From the NCBI GenBank assembly GCA_018396725.1, contig JAGTRC010000006.1, forward strand, positions 22,958 through 86,957: 64,000 bases of DNA, in the 5' to 3' direction. Below the pieces are notes generated by a model. The model saw nothing but the letters and a program-made list of their open reading frames with translations. It was not told where the DNA came from and did not search any database. Below are positions 33,853 to 42,397 of the stretch, in pieces. The stretch's first letter is position 1. The number at the start of each line of letters is the position of its first letter. The DNA is from Candidatus Bathyarchaeota archaeon. Its GTDB lineage: Archaea > Thermoproteota > Bathyarchaeia > 40CM-2-53-6 > DTGE01. Both the position numbers and the translations under genes were made by a program.

Positions 33853-35148
33853 TTAGAGGTACCTCCTGGGATCCGTTATCTTCCCCTCCAGGGCGGATGC
33901 CGCCACGGTGGCCGGCGATGCGAGGTAGACCTGGGAGTCCCGGGCTCCCATCCTCCCGATGAAGTTCCGGTTGCTTGTGGATATGCATACCTCCCCTGGG
34001 CCTAGGATCCCGAGGTGGGTTCCGACGCAGGCCCCGCAGGTTGGGTTGGTGATCACCGCCCCAGCCCTGACCAGCACCTCCAAGGTCCCGTCCCTTAGAG
34101 CATCGAGGTACACTTTCTTGGAGGCAGGGGTCACTATGAACCTGACGCCTCCATGGATCCTCCTACCCTTCACTATATCCGCGGCTACCCTCAGGTCTTC
34201 AAGCCTCCCATTAGTGCAGCTGCCTAGGAACGCCTGGTCTATCTCTAAGCCCTCAACCTCCCTGATCGACTTAACGTTGTCTACCCTGTGGGGGGCCGCC
34301 ACCATGGGCTCCAATCCCGAGGCGTCTACCCCCAATGTTTTGGAGTATTCCGCTTTGTCCCCCGAGTGGATCTCCAGTAGGGGTTCTCTGCCCATATCCC
34401 TCAGGAAGGCCCTGGCCTTCTCATCCACCTCTATTATCGCGGCTTTAGCGCCTGCCTCCATAGCCATGTTTGAGAGGGTGGCCCTGGAGTCCACCGATAA
34501 ACCCCTGATGGCGTCGCCCTTAAACTCTATCGCCTTATAATTTGCGCCGTCTGCTCCAAGCTCCCCAACGATCTTCAAGGCTAGATCCTTGGCGGAGGCA
34601 CCCCTTGGCATCCCGCCGTAAACGTCCACCTCTATGGATTCCGGGGTTCTAAGCCAGATCTTCCCCGACAACCATATGGCGGCGGCCTCGGTGCTCCCGA
34701 TCCCTGTAGCGAAGGCCCCCAGGGCTCCATGGGTGGTCGTATGGGAGTCGGCCCCGGCTATTATCATTCCAGGTGAGGCGTATCTCTCGAGGATGTACTG
34801 GTGACATATGTTTCCCTCCTGGATCTCTATCCCCTGTTCCTCGGCGAAGCGCCTCATCACGAGGTGCAGATTGGCTATGGGCTCTGCAGCGGCCGGATAC
34901 GTATGATCTATGTTTAAGACTATCCTCCTGGGATCCCAGACCTTACCATCCCCCATCTCCTCGAAGACCTTGATCGCCAGGGGTGCCGTGCCGTCCGTGG
35001 CGAAAGTTAAATCCACGGGTACCACCACGAAGTCCCCGGGTGAGGCGACTCCTGAGCCGTCTACGCGCCTCAGCGAGAGTATCTTCTCGGAGAACGTGAG
35101 GAGGTCGTCCTTGAGCACCCGCAGCTGCGAATCCCTAATCCATGACAA
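33853..35148 (-). CDS. leuC: Homoaconitase / isopropylmalate isomerase large subunit
   Basis: The 431-residue 4Fe-4S hydro-lyase has FATDGTAPLAIKVF, NIDHTYPAA, GADSHTTTHGALGAFATGIG, the cluster cysteines in LGSCTNGRLEDL and NPTCGACVGTHLG, and SNRNFIGRMGARDSQVYLAS. It works with the small subunit encoded directly downstream with no spacer. It isomerises homocitrate/homoisocitrate or isopropylmalate. It is divergent from the MNT/HEPN genes upstream only by distance; a TATA-like TTAAATATTCC lies near 35245. Confidence 0.92.
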   Translation of the reverse strand: MSWIRDSQLRVLKDDLLTFSEKILSLRRVDGSGVASPGDFVVVPVDLTFATDGTAPLAIKVFEEMGDGKVWDPRRIVLNIDHTYPAAAEPIANLHLVMRRFAEEQGIEIQEGNICHQYILERYASPGMIIAGADSHTTTHGALGAFATGIGSTEAAAIWLSGKIWLRTPESIEVDVYGGMPRGASAKDLALKIVGELGADGANYKAIEFKGDAIRGLSVDSRATLSNMAMEAGAKAAIIEVDEKARAFLRDMGREPLLEIHSGDKAEYSKTLGVDASGLEPMVAAPHRVDNVKSIREVEGLEIDQAFLGSCTNGRLEDLRVAADIVKGRRIHGGVRFIVTPASKKVYLDALRDGTLEVLVRAGAVITNPTCGACVGTHLGILGPGEVCISTSNRNFIGRMGARDSQVYLASPATVAASALEGKITDPRRYL

Positions 35149-35363
35149 CTCCCGCGTCAGCCTCCTCCCTGAGCTGTAAAGCCGACCGGGGATGGCGTAG
35201 CCCTGAAAGCCACATACACATGTATGGAGACTAGAAGCCCATGGGAATATTTAAGGACAACCATTAGACCGTTGGCCCCGCCAGGCTGAAGGCTGAGTGG
35301 GGGATACGGCGCCCAGCCAGCCCGGAGGCGTTAAGTCCATGACACAGGCGGGGAGGGACAGCC

Positions 35364-35720
35364 TTAACTCGGCGGAGTCTCCTCTCCCAGTTTAAAATCG
35401 TCCTTGAGGATTATCCCCGAATTTAAGGCCTCCACGGCGACGGGGTTCCTCTTCTTCAAGAGTTTCTCAAATTCTTTCAGGGTTAACGGTATAACCTGGA
35501 AGCCGGGGGGGACATCCAGGATGGAGAGCCTATCTACGGGACCACCCTTGAAGTTATCCGATAGGAGCAGTATGTCCACGTCGCTCCATAGGTTGAAGTC
35601 TCCCCTGGCGTAGGATCCGATGAGGATAGCTGTAACCTTGAAGGGGAGCCCTGCAACCCATTCGGAAGCCGCCTCGACGGCCCTCTCCGCTAACTTCCTT
35701 CTCCTCCTAAGGACCTCCAA
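35364..35720 (-). CDS. MNT-family nucleotidyltransferase
   Basis: The 118-residue minimal nucleotidyltransferase has AILIGSYARGDFNLWSDVDI, the G-S-x-A-R-G...S-D-x-D catalytic signature. It overlaps by 31 bases the HEPN gene upstream. In such pairs the nucleotidyltransferase is the antitoxin or modifier. It is intact. Confidence 0.88.
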   Translation of the reverse strand: MEVLRRRRKLAERAVEAASEWVAGLPFKVTAILIGSYARGDFNLWSDVDILLLSDNFKGGPVDRLSILDVPPGFQVIPLTLKEFEKLLKKRNPVAVEALNSGIILKDDFKLGEETPPS

Positions 35721-36118
35721 GAATGCTCCACCTTATCGATGATTTTTTTAGCATAGCCGACGGCTTCCTCAGCGTCTTCCCCCGTGTAATAGTCTTCAGG
35801 GGTTCCCTCAGCCCAAGCATCAGGATACCTCGTTGGAACATAATACTTGTCTAGGGCCTTCGCCTCCCGGAGCATCCCATGAGCCTCCAAGCCTTCAGGC
35901 AATTCCATCAGGAGCTTGGATACGCCGTGTCCATGGGCGGGCAACCCAAGCCCATGAAGCAGTGCTTTAACGGCGAACTCCGCGGCCTGATGGGCCTTGA
36001 AGCATGCCCAGTTGTAATCGCCCCTCTCAAGGTCGCCCCTCGCCGATTCCAAAGTCATCCTGGAGGACCTCATCCACCTATGGTACTCCTCATCGTCGAG
36101 CATAAAATAGCCCTTCAA
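35690..36118 (-). CDS. HEPN-domain protein (PF05168 type)
   Basis: The 142-residue helical protein has DYNWACFKAHQAAEFAVKAL, the HEPN core helix, and YYVPTRYPDAWAEGTPEDYY, typical of the HEPN/MNT partner family. It lacks the R-x4-H-x-Y RNase motif of HepT, so it may be a sensor or scaffold. It is translated ahead of the nucleotidyltransferase with overlap. Confidence 0.85.
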   Translation of the reverse strand: MKGYFMLDDEEYHRWMRSSRMTLESARGDLERGDYNWACFKAHQAAEFAVKALLHGLGLPAHGHGVSKLLMELPEGLEAHGMLREAKALDKYYVPTRYPDAWAEGTPEDYYTGEDAEEAVGYAKKIIDKVEHSWRSLGGEGS

Positions 36119-36315
36119 GCCATCATGGATCTACAACTACCTGAACCAATCCTGATTTCCCGCATAAAAACCTTTACGCGCCACCGATAGGGCGTGTAGT
36201 CGACAGGCCATGATGGACCTCACAACACTTCTTAACAGTTAAGTAACCTAAAGCATCCCGATAAGCCCTCCCAGGGAGGATCCCTCCATCTCTCTTCCCC
36301 ATACTAATGGCGTCT

Positions 36316-36759
36316 TCATCTCTGCCCTAGGGATCTATCCGGTAATCGTCCGCGGCTCTCCCCGAAGCTTTCTCCTATGGGTTTCATGGAGTCCAGTCCC
36401 TGTGCATTGATGATTTTTCCCTTCTCGATCGCCTCCCGGTATATGGGGTTCGCCTCGGCCTCCTTCCAAGTTGCCAGATGTATCTCGAATGGATGATAGA
36501 GGGGGAGGCCTGCCTCCTCCTCTATCCTAGCTTTAATTTCTCCTCTTAACCTGAAGCTACGGGGCAGTCTTCCGGCGACCACCAGTACGTCTACGTCGCT
36601 TCCCCCTGTCGCATATCCCTCGGCGGCGCTGCCGAAGACATAGACGCGGCTTGAACCGAGGGTCTTCTCCGCGGCTTCGGCGATGGCTTTACACCAGCTC
36701 CGCCAGTCCCGGGCAAGCTCCCTCAACTCAACCCTTGCCCTTAACATTCTCCTCAGCAA
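36316..36759 (-). CDS. MNT-family nucleotidyltransferase
   Basis: The 147-residue protein has RVYVFGSAAEGYATGGSDVDVLVV with the G-S-x(9)-S-D-x-D catalytic set, and a following YHPFEIHLAT strand. The last 25 residues (from about SMKPIGES) are polar and low in similarity to relatives, perhaps read-through. It overlaps the HEPN gene upstream by 32 bases, forming a second HEPN-MNT pair in tandem with the one at 35.4-36.1 kb. Confidence 0.85.
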   Translation of the reverse strand: MLRRMLRARVELRELARDWRSWCKAIAEAAEKTLGSSRVYVFGSAAEGYATGGSDVDVLVVAGRLPRSFRLRGEIKARIEEEAGLPLYHPFEIHLATWKEAEANPIYREAIEKGKIINAQGLDSMKPIGESFGESRGRLPDRSLGQR

Positions 36760-37129
36760 ACCTTATCGCCTCCTCGGCAAAGGCCACAAGCTCCTCAGCC
36801 TCGTCTCCCTCGTATATTCGAGGTAGATAGCGGGAGCCTATGTAGGCTTCCTCAAGCCTGATCAGTAGGCTTCTCTTCCTCCTCACGAAATCGTCGATGT
36901 CCTCGGGCTTATCTGATAGATCTCTGAGTACCCGTATCAGCTGCCTCGCGGCGTGGACGCGGGGCACCTCGCCCGTTAACTCCAAGATGGGGGATTTCAG
37001 GTAAAGCTGTAAGGCTTGTTCAGCCATGAACGCCGCGATATCGTAATCCCCGCCATGCAGACAGTTTTTAGCTGAATTGAGCATCCTTAGGGATCTATTC
37101 CTGAGAAGGCTGACTTCGTGATGACTCAT
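36728..37129 (-). CDS. HEPN-domain protein (PF05168 type)
   Basis: The 133-residue helical protein has SAKNCLHGGDYDIAAFMAEQ, then LQLYLKSPILELTGEVPRVH, the HEPN core. Near the end YIGSRYLPRIYEGDEAEELV replaces the usual tyrosine-rich motif. It is coupled to the downstream nucleotidyltransferase. It is intact and different enough from the neighbouring pair to exclude a recent duplication. Confidence 0.85.
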   Translation of the reverse strand: MSHHEVSLLRNRSLRMLNSAKNCLHGGDYDIAAFMAEQALQLYLKSPILELTGEVPRVHAARQLIRVLRDLSDKPEDIDDFVRRKRSLLIRLEEAYIGSRYLPRIYEGDEAEELVAFAEEAIRFAEENVKGKG

Positions 37130-37457
37130 AAGTTTATGCCCCTAATTCATCCTTCTCCCCCCCACTAATTAAATTTAAATTCTCCGACTTATCCAAGCAG
37201 CGGTCCGAATCTGCTAGGGGAAAAGCTTCGCCGTTTTAGGGAGGTGAATTAGGTCGAGGGCAACTCCGGACCTATTCTTCACGTGATGCCGGGAACCTTA
37301 TCCATGCTGGATGAGGCGGGGGCTGCTGAACGGAGTGTGGGATCTCCTGGAGGTGCCTTTCATAGGCGGCGGATCCCGAGGTATGGCAGTCATAGTTAAG
37401 TATCGTTTGCCCCTACTTTAGGGGAGTCGAGTAGGATTTGATGGTTGTGGGGAGGTT

Positions 37458-37547
37458 ATGTGCGGGATAGTCGGCTGCGTGCTCAATGAGGGGGATGCCG
37501 CGCCCCTGATCTATCAGGCCCTTAAGAGGCTTGAGTATAGGGCCTGA
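37458..37547 (+). pseudogene. 5' remnant of glmS (glutamine-fructose-6-phosphate aminotransferase)
   Basis: ATG TGC GGG ATA at 37458 opens [20 protein letters not shown] then ALKRLEYRA before TGA at 37545-37547. This is the N-terminal nucleophile start of GlmS (MCGIVG...LKRLEYRGYDSAG), with the catalytic Cys2, a GGGGAGG ribosome-binding site, and nothing of the remaining roughly 570 residues. The rest of the 37130-37833 spacer shows no other gene. Confidence 0.6.
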
Positions 37548-37833
37548 GCCCGGAGATGGGCGGGGACAGCTGTTAGTAGCCTATCCCGCCGGGAGCAATT
37601 ACATCGTATTATTTCGTTATGCTTTGAGGGGGAGCCCCTCATCTGGGCGTGGCCGGATGATCCTTCCTTCCGCATCTCCACGTTTACGTGTAAGGGTGCA
37701 GCTTTAACTTGGGGGATTTCCTCCGGCGATGCCGAAATCCTTAAATAGGAATTATATGTAGGCTTCTGATCTTATCGGGGATAATGAGACGTTAAAGCAT
37801 GACGCATACTAGAGATGGAGAAGGATTAATAAG

Positions 37834-38922
37834 ATGCGTGTAGCGGTCTGCTACAATGAAAGGCCTGGATCCGGTTCTTCCACCGGATCCCCCGCGGAGG
37901 GTTCCTCCGAGGAGGCCTCCGAGCCTCCGCCTTTATTCTCGGAGAGCTACGCTGAATTTGACGATAGGCGTACGATAGAGGCGGTTAGGAATGCATTGGC
38001 CAGGTTCCATGAGGTGGACCTGGTCGAGGCCGACGAATCGGCTTATATGAGGTTCCTTGAAGCCCGGCCGGACATTGTCTTCAACATGGCGGAGGGGTTG
38101 AGGGGTCCTTACCGGGAAGCGTTCATCCCCTCCATCCTGGAGTTCCTTGGGATACCCTATACGGGATCTGGACCTCTCACGTTATCGATATGCCTGGACA
38201 AATGCCTCACGAAGCAGATCCTCAGCTTCCACGGCGTGCCTACCCCTGAGTTCAGGCTGGCCCCATCGATCGGGGAGGTCGACGAGGTGGTGAGGGGTTG
38301 GGGCTTCTACCCGTGCATAGTTAAGCCGGTCCATGAAGGGTCGAGTATAGGCGTGTGGAACGATTCAGTGGTTGAGGATCCCCGCCAGCTCTCGGATAGG
38401 CTTAGGAGGGCTGTCTCCCGTTACGGGCAGCCCGCCATGGTGGAGCGCCTGCTCCCCGGGAGGGAGTTCACCGTGGGTATCCTGGGGAACGGGAGGGAGG
38501 CGAAGATCCTCCCCCTAGTCGAGATCCTGTTCGAGAGCCTGCCTGAGGGGGCTAAGCCCATCTACTCCTACGAGGCAAAGTGGATCTGGGACACACCCTT
38601 AAAACCCTTGGATATATTCGAATGCCCCGCCCAGGTGGATGAGGAGCTCTCCATAGAGGTTGAGAGGACCGCCCTGACAGCCTATAATGCCCTGGGGTGC
38701 CGCGACTGGGCGAGGATAGACATCCGCCTGGATGAGAGGGGGGTTCCGAACGTCTTGGAGGTGAACCCCCTCCCGGGGATACTCCCCGACCCCAGGGATA
38801 ATTCGTGCATGCCCAAGGCGGCGAGGGCGGCTGGGATGGAGTACGACGACCTCATCCTAACCGTCCTCGAGATAGCCTGCAGGAGATACGGGATGAGAAC
38901 GGTCGAGTTGAACGCGATCTAG
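37834..38922 (+). CDS. D-Ala-D-Ala ligase-like ATP-grasp enzyme
   Basis: The 362-residue protein has the Ddl-type fold: FLGIPYTGSGPLTLSICLDK, the lysine motif IVKPVHEGSSIGVW, ERLLPGREFTVG and the metal motif RIDIRL...LEVNPLPGILPD. Such ligases activate a carboxylate as acyl phosphate and couple it to an amine. Archaea lack peptidoglycan, so D-Ala-D-Ala is unlikely. A Gly/Ser/Pro/Glu-rich insert at about 11-37 after MRVAVCYNERP is absent from the second ligase. It is directly followed (5 bases) by the aminomutase. The probable product is an amide or dipeptide containing beta-lysine (inference). Confidence 0.85.
   Translation: MRVAVCYNERPGSGSSTGSPAEGSSEEASEPPPLFSESYAEFDDRRTIEAVRNALARFHEVDLVEADESAYMRFLEARPDIVFNMAEGLRGPYREAFIPSILEFLGIPYTGSGPLTLSICLDKCLTKQILSFHGVPTPEFRLAPSIGEVDEVVRGWGFYPCIVKPVHEGSSIGVWNDSVVEDPRQLSDRLRRAVSRYGQPAMVERLLPGREFTVGILGNGREAKILPLVEILFESLPEGAKPIYSYEAKWIWDTPLKPLDIFECPAQVDEELSIEVERTALTAYNALGCRDWARIDIRLDERGVPNVLEVNPLPGILPDPRDNSCMPKAARAAGMEYDDLILTVLEIACRRYGMRTVELNAI
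37867..37890 (+). repeat. 9-bp perfect inverted repeat in the ligase 5' coding region
   Basis: GGATCCGGT-TCTTCC-ACCGGATCC lies 33 bases after the ATG, within a repeat-rich insert that goes on as GGAGG/CCTCC units to about 37930. The hairpin could influence translation, or it may simply mark a low-complexity insertion. Confidence 0.5.
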
Positions 38923-38927
38923 GAACG

Positions 38928-40079
38928 GTGAGGAGATTGAGGAAGGCTAGATCTCCCAGTTCTGGTTTGGAGCTGCTGGAGAAGCGGAGGATAAGCTTCG
39001 ACGTCCCCGCGGAGGATTGGGGCGACTGGCATTGGCAGCTCAGGAATAGGCTGAGAAACCTCGAGGACCTCGAGAGATACTTCCACCTCACGAGGGATGA
39101 GGTGGAGGGCGTGAAGCTCGCGCTCCAGGGTAGGACGCTACCCCTAGGGATCACCCCATACTTCGCCTCATTGATGGATCCGGTTGACCCGGGCTGCCCC
39201 CTGAGGAGGCAAGGGATACCCACCTCCAAGGAGGGCGTGGTGGGGTCATGGGATATGGTGGATCCCCTAGCCGAGGACGCCGACTCCCCGGTCCCGCATC
39301 TAGTACACAGGTATCCGGACAGGGTCCTATTGCTGGTGACGAATAACTGCCCCATGTTCTGCAGGTATTGTACGCGTAGGCGCATCGTGGGGCAGACCGG
39401 GGAGGTACCCCTTCAGGAGCTGGAGCCCGCCTACGACTACATCAGGAGGCATAGGAGGATCCGGGACGTATTGATATCCGGCGGCGACCCATTAACCATG
39501 TCCACGGAGAGGCTTGAGGAGATATTGGGGAGGATAAGGGAGATAAGCCATGTGGAGATAGTCCGGATAGGGACCAGGGCCCCCGTCACCCTCCCCATGA
39601 GGATAGACGATGAGCTCCTCTCCATGCTGAGGAGGTACCATCCCATATGGATGAGCCTCCACTTCACGCATCCCATGGAGATAACCCCTGAGGTGGAGGC
39701 GGCGTGCAACAAATTGGCCGATGCAGGGATACCCCTCGGAAGCCAGACGGTGCTCCTCAAGGGCATAAACGATTCGCCGCTCACCATGAAGAGGCTGGTC
39801 CATAAGCTCCTCACCATGAGGGTGAGACCCTACTACCTTTATCAATGCGACTCGGCGCGAGGCATATCCCACTTCAAAACCCCGGTGAGGAAGGGGATAG
39901 AGATAATCGAGAGCCTGAGGGGCTTCACATCGGGATACGCGGTCCCAACCTACGTCATAGACGCCCCCGGCGGGGGAGGTAAGATACCCGTATCACCGAA
40001 TTACCTGTTGATGTATGAGCATGGAAGGGTCCTCCTAAGAAACTATAAAGGGTACATATACGAGTATAGGGAGAGGTGA
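38928..40079 (+). CDS. kamA: Lysine 2,3-aminomutase (radical SAM)
   Basis: The protein of about 383 residues interconverts L-lysine and L-beta-lysine. It has the radical SAM motif CPMFCRYC, the N-terminal DWGDWHWQLRNRL, and CPLRRQGIPT. QCDSARGISHF and VIDAPGGGGKIP contain the two aspartates that bind the lysine side chain in known aminomutases and the PLP lysine (PGGGGK). Glutamate 2,3-aminomutases differ at both aspartates. The frame is open from 38805, inside the ligase gene, but GTG 38928 (or TTG 38937) is the likely start. It is sandwiched between two ATP-grasp ligases. Confidence 0.9.
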   Translation: MRRLRKARSPSSGLELLEKRRISFDVPAEDWGDWHWQLRNRLRNLEDLERYFHLTRDEVEGVKLALQGRTLPLGITPYFASLMDPVDPGCPLRRQGIPTSKEGVVGSWDMVDPLAEDADSPVPHLVHRYPDRVLLLVTNNCPMFCRYCTRRRIVGQTGEVPLQELEPAYDYIRRHRRIRDVLISGGDPLTMSTERLEEILGRIREISHVEIVRIGTRAPVTLPMRIDDELLSMLRRYHPIWMSLHFTHPMEITPEVEAACNKLADAGIPLGSQTVLLKGINDSPLTMKRLVHKLLTMRVRPYYLYQCDSARGISHFKTPVRKGIEIIESLRGFTSGYAVPTYVIDAPGGGGKIPVSPNYLLMYEHGRVLLRNYKGYIYEYRER

Positions 40080-40119
40080 CGCAGCTGAGCAGCCCTTAGG
40101 GGCTGGGGATGCATAGTAG

Positions 40120-41655
40120 ATGCTGGTCGCCGTCGCCTATAATGAGCCTGCGCCTAGGATCTACGGGGAGGAACGCGACAGGATCTCCGAGGAGGCCGTC
40201 CTGGAGGAGGTCTCCGATGTTAAGAGGGTCCTCGAGGAGCTCGGCCACCGCGTCGCCCTTATACCCATGGGGGGCGATGCGGAATCGTTCATCTCCAGGC
40301 TCCTATCCCTCAGGCCCGACTGCATATTCAACCTTTGCGAGGGCGCCTACGGCTGCAGCGTCTACGAGGCTTGCTTCCCATCCCTATACGAGTTGCTGAG
40401 GATCCCATACACGGGATCCCCCTCCACGGCCTTGGGGATCTGCCTCGACAAGCCCAGGGCTAAGTATATGCTGCTGGGGGCGGGTATACCCACGCCTGAG
40501 TTCCATGTGGCCTCGAGCCTCGAGGAGCTGCATGGGCGTTCCTATAGGTTCCCCCTCATGGTTAAGCCCAGCCGGGAGGACGCCAGCATAGGGATATCCT
40601 GGGGGAGCGTAGTATCCGACGAGTCGGCGCTCAGGGACAGGGTCGGATACCTCCTGGAAAGGTATCGCCAGCCGGCGCTTATAGAGGAGTTCATAGAGGG
40701 GAGGGAGCTGAACGTATCCCTGATCGGCAACTCTTCCCCGGAGGTCCTATCCATCTCGGAGGTGGACTTCTCGAGGCTGGATCGAAGGTTCAAGATCCTA
40801 ACCTACAATGGTAAATGGGATAGGGGAAGCCGTGATTACGCTGAGACCCCCGTCATATGCCCCGCGGACTTGGATGAGCCCTTAAAGGAGAGGATAATGG
40901 AGCTCTCCAGGAGGGCTTACAGGGTACTCGGCTGCAGGGGATACGCGAGGATAGACTTCAGGGTGGCGGACCCGGATAAACCCTACATCATAGATGTGAA
41001 CCCCAACCCTGACATATCCAGGGGAGCGGGCTTCGCGAGATCCGCTGAGAAGGCGGGGATACCCTATAATCAATTGATAAGCCGAATAATAGAGCTCGCC
41101 CTAGAACCCTACCCTAGACCCATGGGATCCACGGGAGACATCGCTGTGAGATGGATGAAGGAGGGGGATGTCCCCCATGTGATCGAGATCCTGAGGAGGG
41201 TGGGCGTGTTCAGGGAGAGGGAGATCGAAGTCGCTGCGGAGCTCATAAACGCCTACGTTAAGGGGACGGATAAAGACTACCTGGTCTACGTGGCTGAATG
41301 CAATGGGAGGATAGCCGGATACATCTGTTTCGGGCCCACACCCCTGACGGATGGAGTCTTCGACGTCTACTGGATCGCCGTAGACCCCAGGTTCCAGGAG
41401 AGAGGTATCGGGAGGAGGCTCATATCCTGTGCTGAGGAGTATGCGAGGAGCCGGGGAGGCAGGAAGATCATGGTGGAGACCTCCTCGAGGAGGGAGTATG
41501 GGCCGGCCAGGTCCCTGTACGAGGAGATGGGCTACAGGGAGGCGGCGAGGATACTGGACTTCTACTCCCAAGGGGACACTAAAATCATATATGAGAAAGG
41601 GTTAGGGAAGAAGCTGGATAATAGAGGGGTAGGAAGGGAAGGGATCGAGGAGTAA
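40120..41655 (+). CDS. ATP-grasp ligase (Ddl-like) fused to a GNAT acetyltransferase
   Basis: This is a 511-residue two-domain protein. Residues about 1-335 are a second Ddl-like ATP-grasp ligase (RIPYTGSPSTALGICLDK, MVKPSREDASIGISWG, FIEGRELNVS, YARIDFR...IDVNPNPDIS). Residues about 340-495 are a GNAT domain (IAVRWMKEGDVPHVIEILRR, VYWIAVDPRFQERGIGRRL with the acetyl-CoA loop, ARSLYEEMGY). Fusion to an acyltransferase beside lysine 2,3-aminomutase recalls AblB, the beta-lysine acetyltransferase, but AblB is not known as a ligase fusion. It starts 40 bases after kamA and ends the operon. Confidence 0.88.
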   Translation: MLVAVAYNEPAPRIYGEERDRISEEAVLEEVSDVKRVLEELGHRVALIPMGGDAESFISRLLSLRPDCIFNLCEGAYGCSVYEACFPSLYELLRIPYTGSPSTALGICLDKPRAKYMLLGAGIPTPEFHVASSLEELHGRSYRFPLMVKPSREDASIGISWGSVVSDESALRDRVGYLLERYRQPALIEEFIEGRELNVSLIGNSSPEVLSISEVDFSRLDRRFKILTYNGKWDRGSRDYAETPVICPADLDEPLKERIMELSRRAYRVLGCRGYARIDFRVADPDKPYIIDVNPNPDISRGAGFARSAEKAGIPYNQLISRIIELALEPYPRPMGSTGDIAVRWMKEGDVPHVIEILRRVGVFREREIEVAAELINAYVKGTDKDYLVYVAECNGRIAGYICFGPTPLTDGVFDVYWIAVDPRFQERGIGRRLISCAEEYARSRGGRKIMVETSSRREYGPARSLYEEMGYREAARILDFYSQGDTKIIYEKGLGKKLDNRGVGREGIEE

Positions 41656-41968
41656 ACCTAGCTAGTTAATTGATTAGTCTCCTATGGCTTAATTGAACGG
41701 GGACGAGATAGATGCTGAAGATACTAAAAATAGATGTGGGATCTGGGTCTTTCCACCGGGGAAGTTCGTTCATCCATGCGTAGGGAATGGATTAAGCCGC
41801 GAGGCAGGAGCCGCATCGAAGTTAGGGCTATGGTTGATGAGGCTTTCCTTCCAACCCCTTCAGCGCCATTAATGTGGATTGCCTCTCTCCTTGGATTTAG
41901 GGGACCATCAACCAAGTCCATGTAGGGATAAACCCATATTAGGGATGGAGTGGAGACATTGGTGGTCG
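41656..41968. other. Spacer with a possible methyltransferase start remnant
   Basis: About 310 bases. At 41713 ATG opens MLKILKIDVGSGSFHRGSSF and stops within 24 codons. The I-D-V-G-S-G-x-x-x-R-G pattern resembles the first motif of SAM-dependent methyltransferases next to cell-surface genes, but nothing follows. Confidence 0.25.
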
Positions 41969-42229
41969 GACATACCCTTAGTGGTGTTGCGGTCGCTGTA
42001 CCGGTCGGTTGTTGAATCACTCGTACACTACTTGGATGAAGTTGGTAGGGGGCATGGCGATGGGCAGCAGGCTGCGGTGCTCCTGCCGGAGTGGGTTCCA
42101 GCCCACTAGTGGCAAGGCTTCCTTCGCAACCAGACCGCCCGGTTGATTAAGGAGGCGCTACTATATCGTAGGCGGCGTTGGGGTTATCAGAGGGTGATCA
42201 TAGACGTACCTTATGATCTCCGACGTTAG
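41969..42229 (+). pseudogene. C-terminal fragment of an unrecognised protein with an internal TAG
   Basis: The frame reads DIPLVVLRSLYRSVVESLVH, then VLLPEWVPAH, TAG, then WQGFLRNQTARLIKEALLY and VIIDVPYDLRR before TAG 42227-42229. Protein-like sequence on both sides of one stop (probably a former TGG, giving HWWQGF) indicates decay of a once-coding gene. I do not recognise the family and the N-terminal part is absent. Confidence 0.4.
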
Positions 42230-42312
42230 GAGAGTGAGATGGAGAAGCTGGCGGCGCTTTTTAACCTTCTATAAACTAGACTTCTTGCTCTGAAATTTTA
42301 TAATCTCAACTT

Positions 42313-42363
42313 CTATTTAGGCTTCATTTCTTACTTCTAAATAGGTTAGCCAAGTTTATATAT
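42313..42363 (+). promoter_or_regulatory. Inverted repeat and TATA box of the vapBC operon
   Basis: CTATTTAG (42313-42320) pairs with CTAAATAG (42337-42344) across 16 bases. The TATA box TTTATATAT follows at 42355-42363, 35 bases before the vapB ATG. The repeat is well placed to bind an AbrB-type antitoxin upstream of the promoter. Confidence 0.5.
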
Positions 42364-42397
42364 GAGTAATACTAATTCAAATTATTGGTAAGAAAAA

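Noticed and set aside
37867..37930. Repeat-rich hairpin region in the first ligase as a mobile-element end
   Set aside because: It stays in frame and encodes a Gly/Ser/Pro/Glu-rich insert, so a coding low-complexity expansion is simpler.
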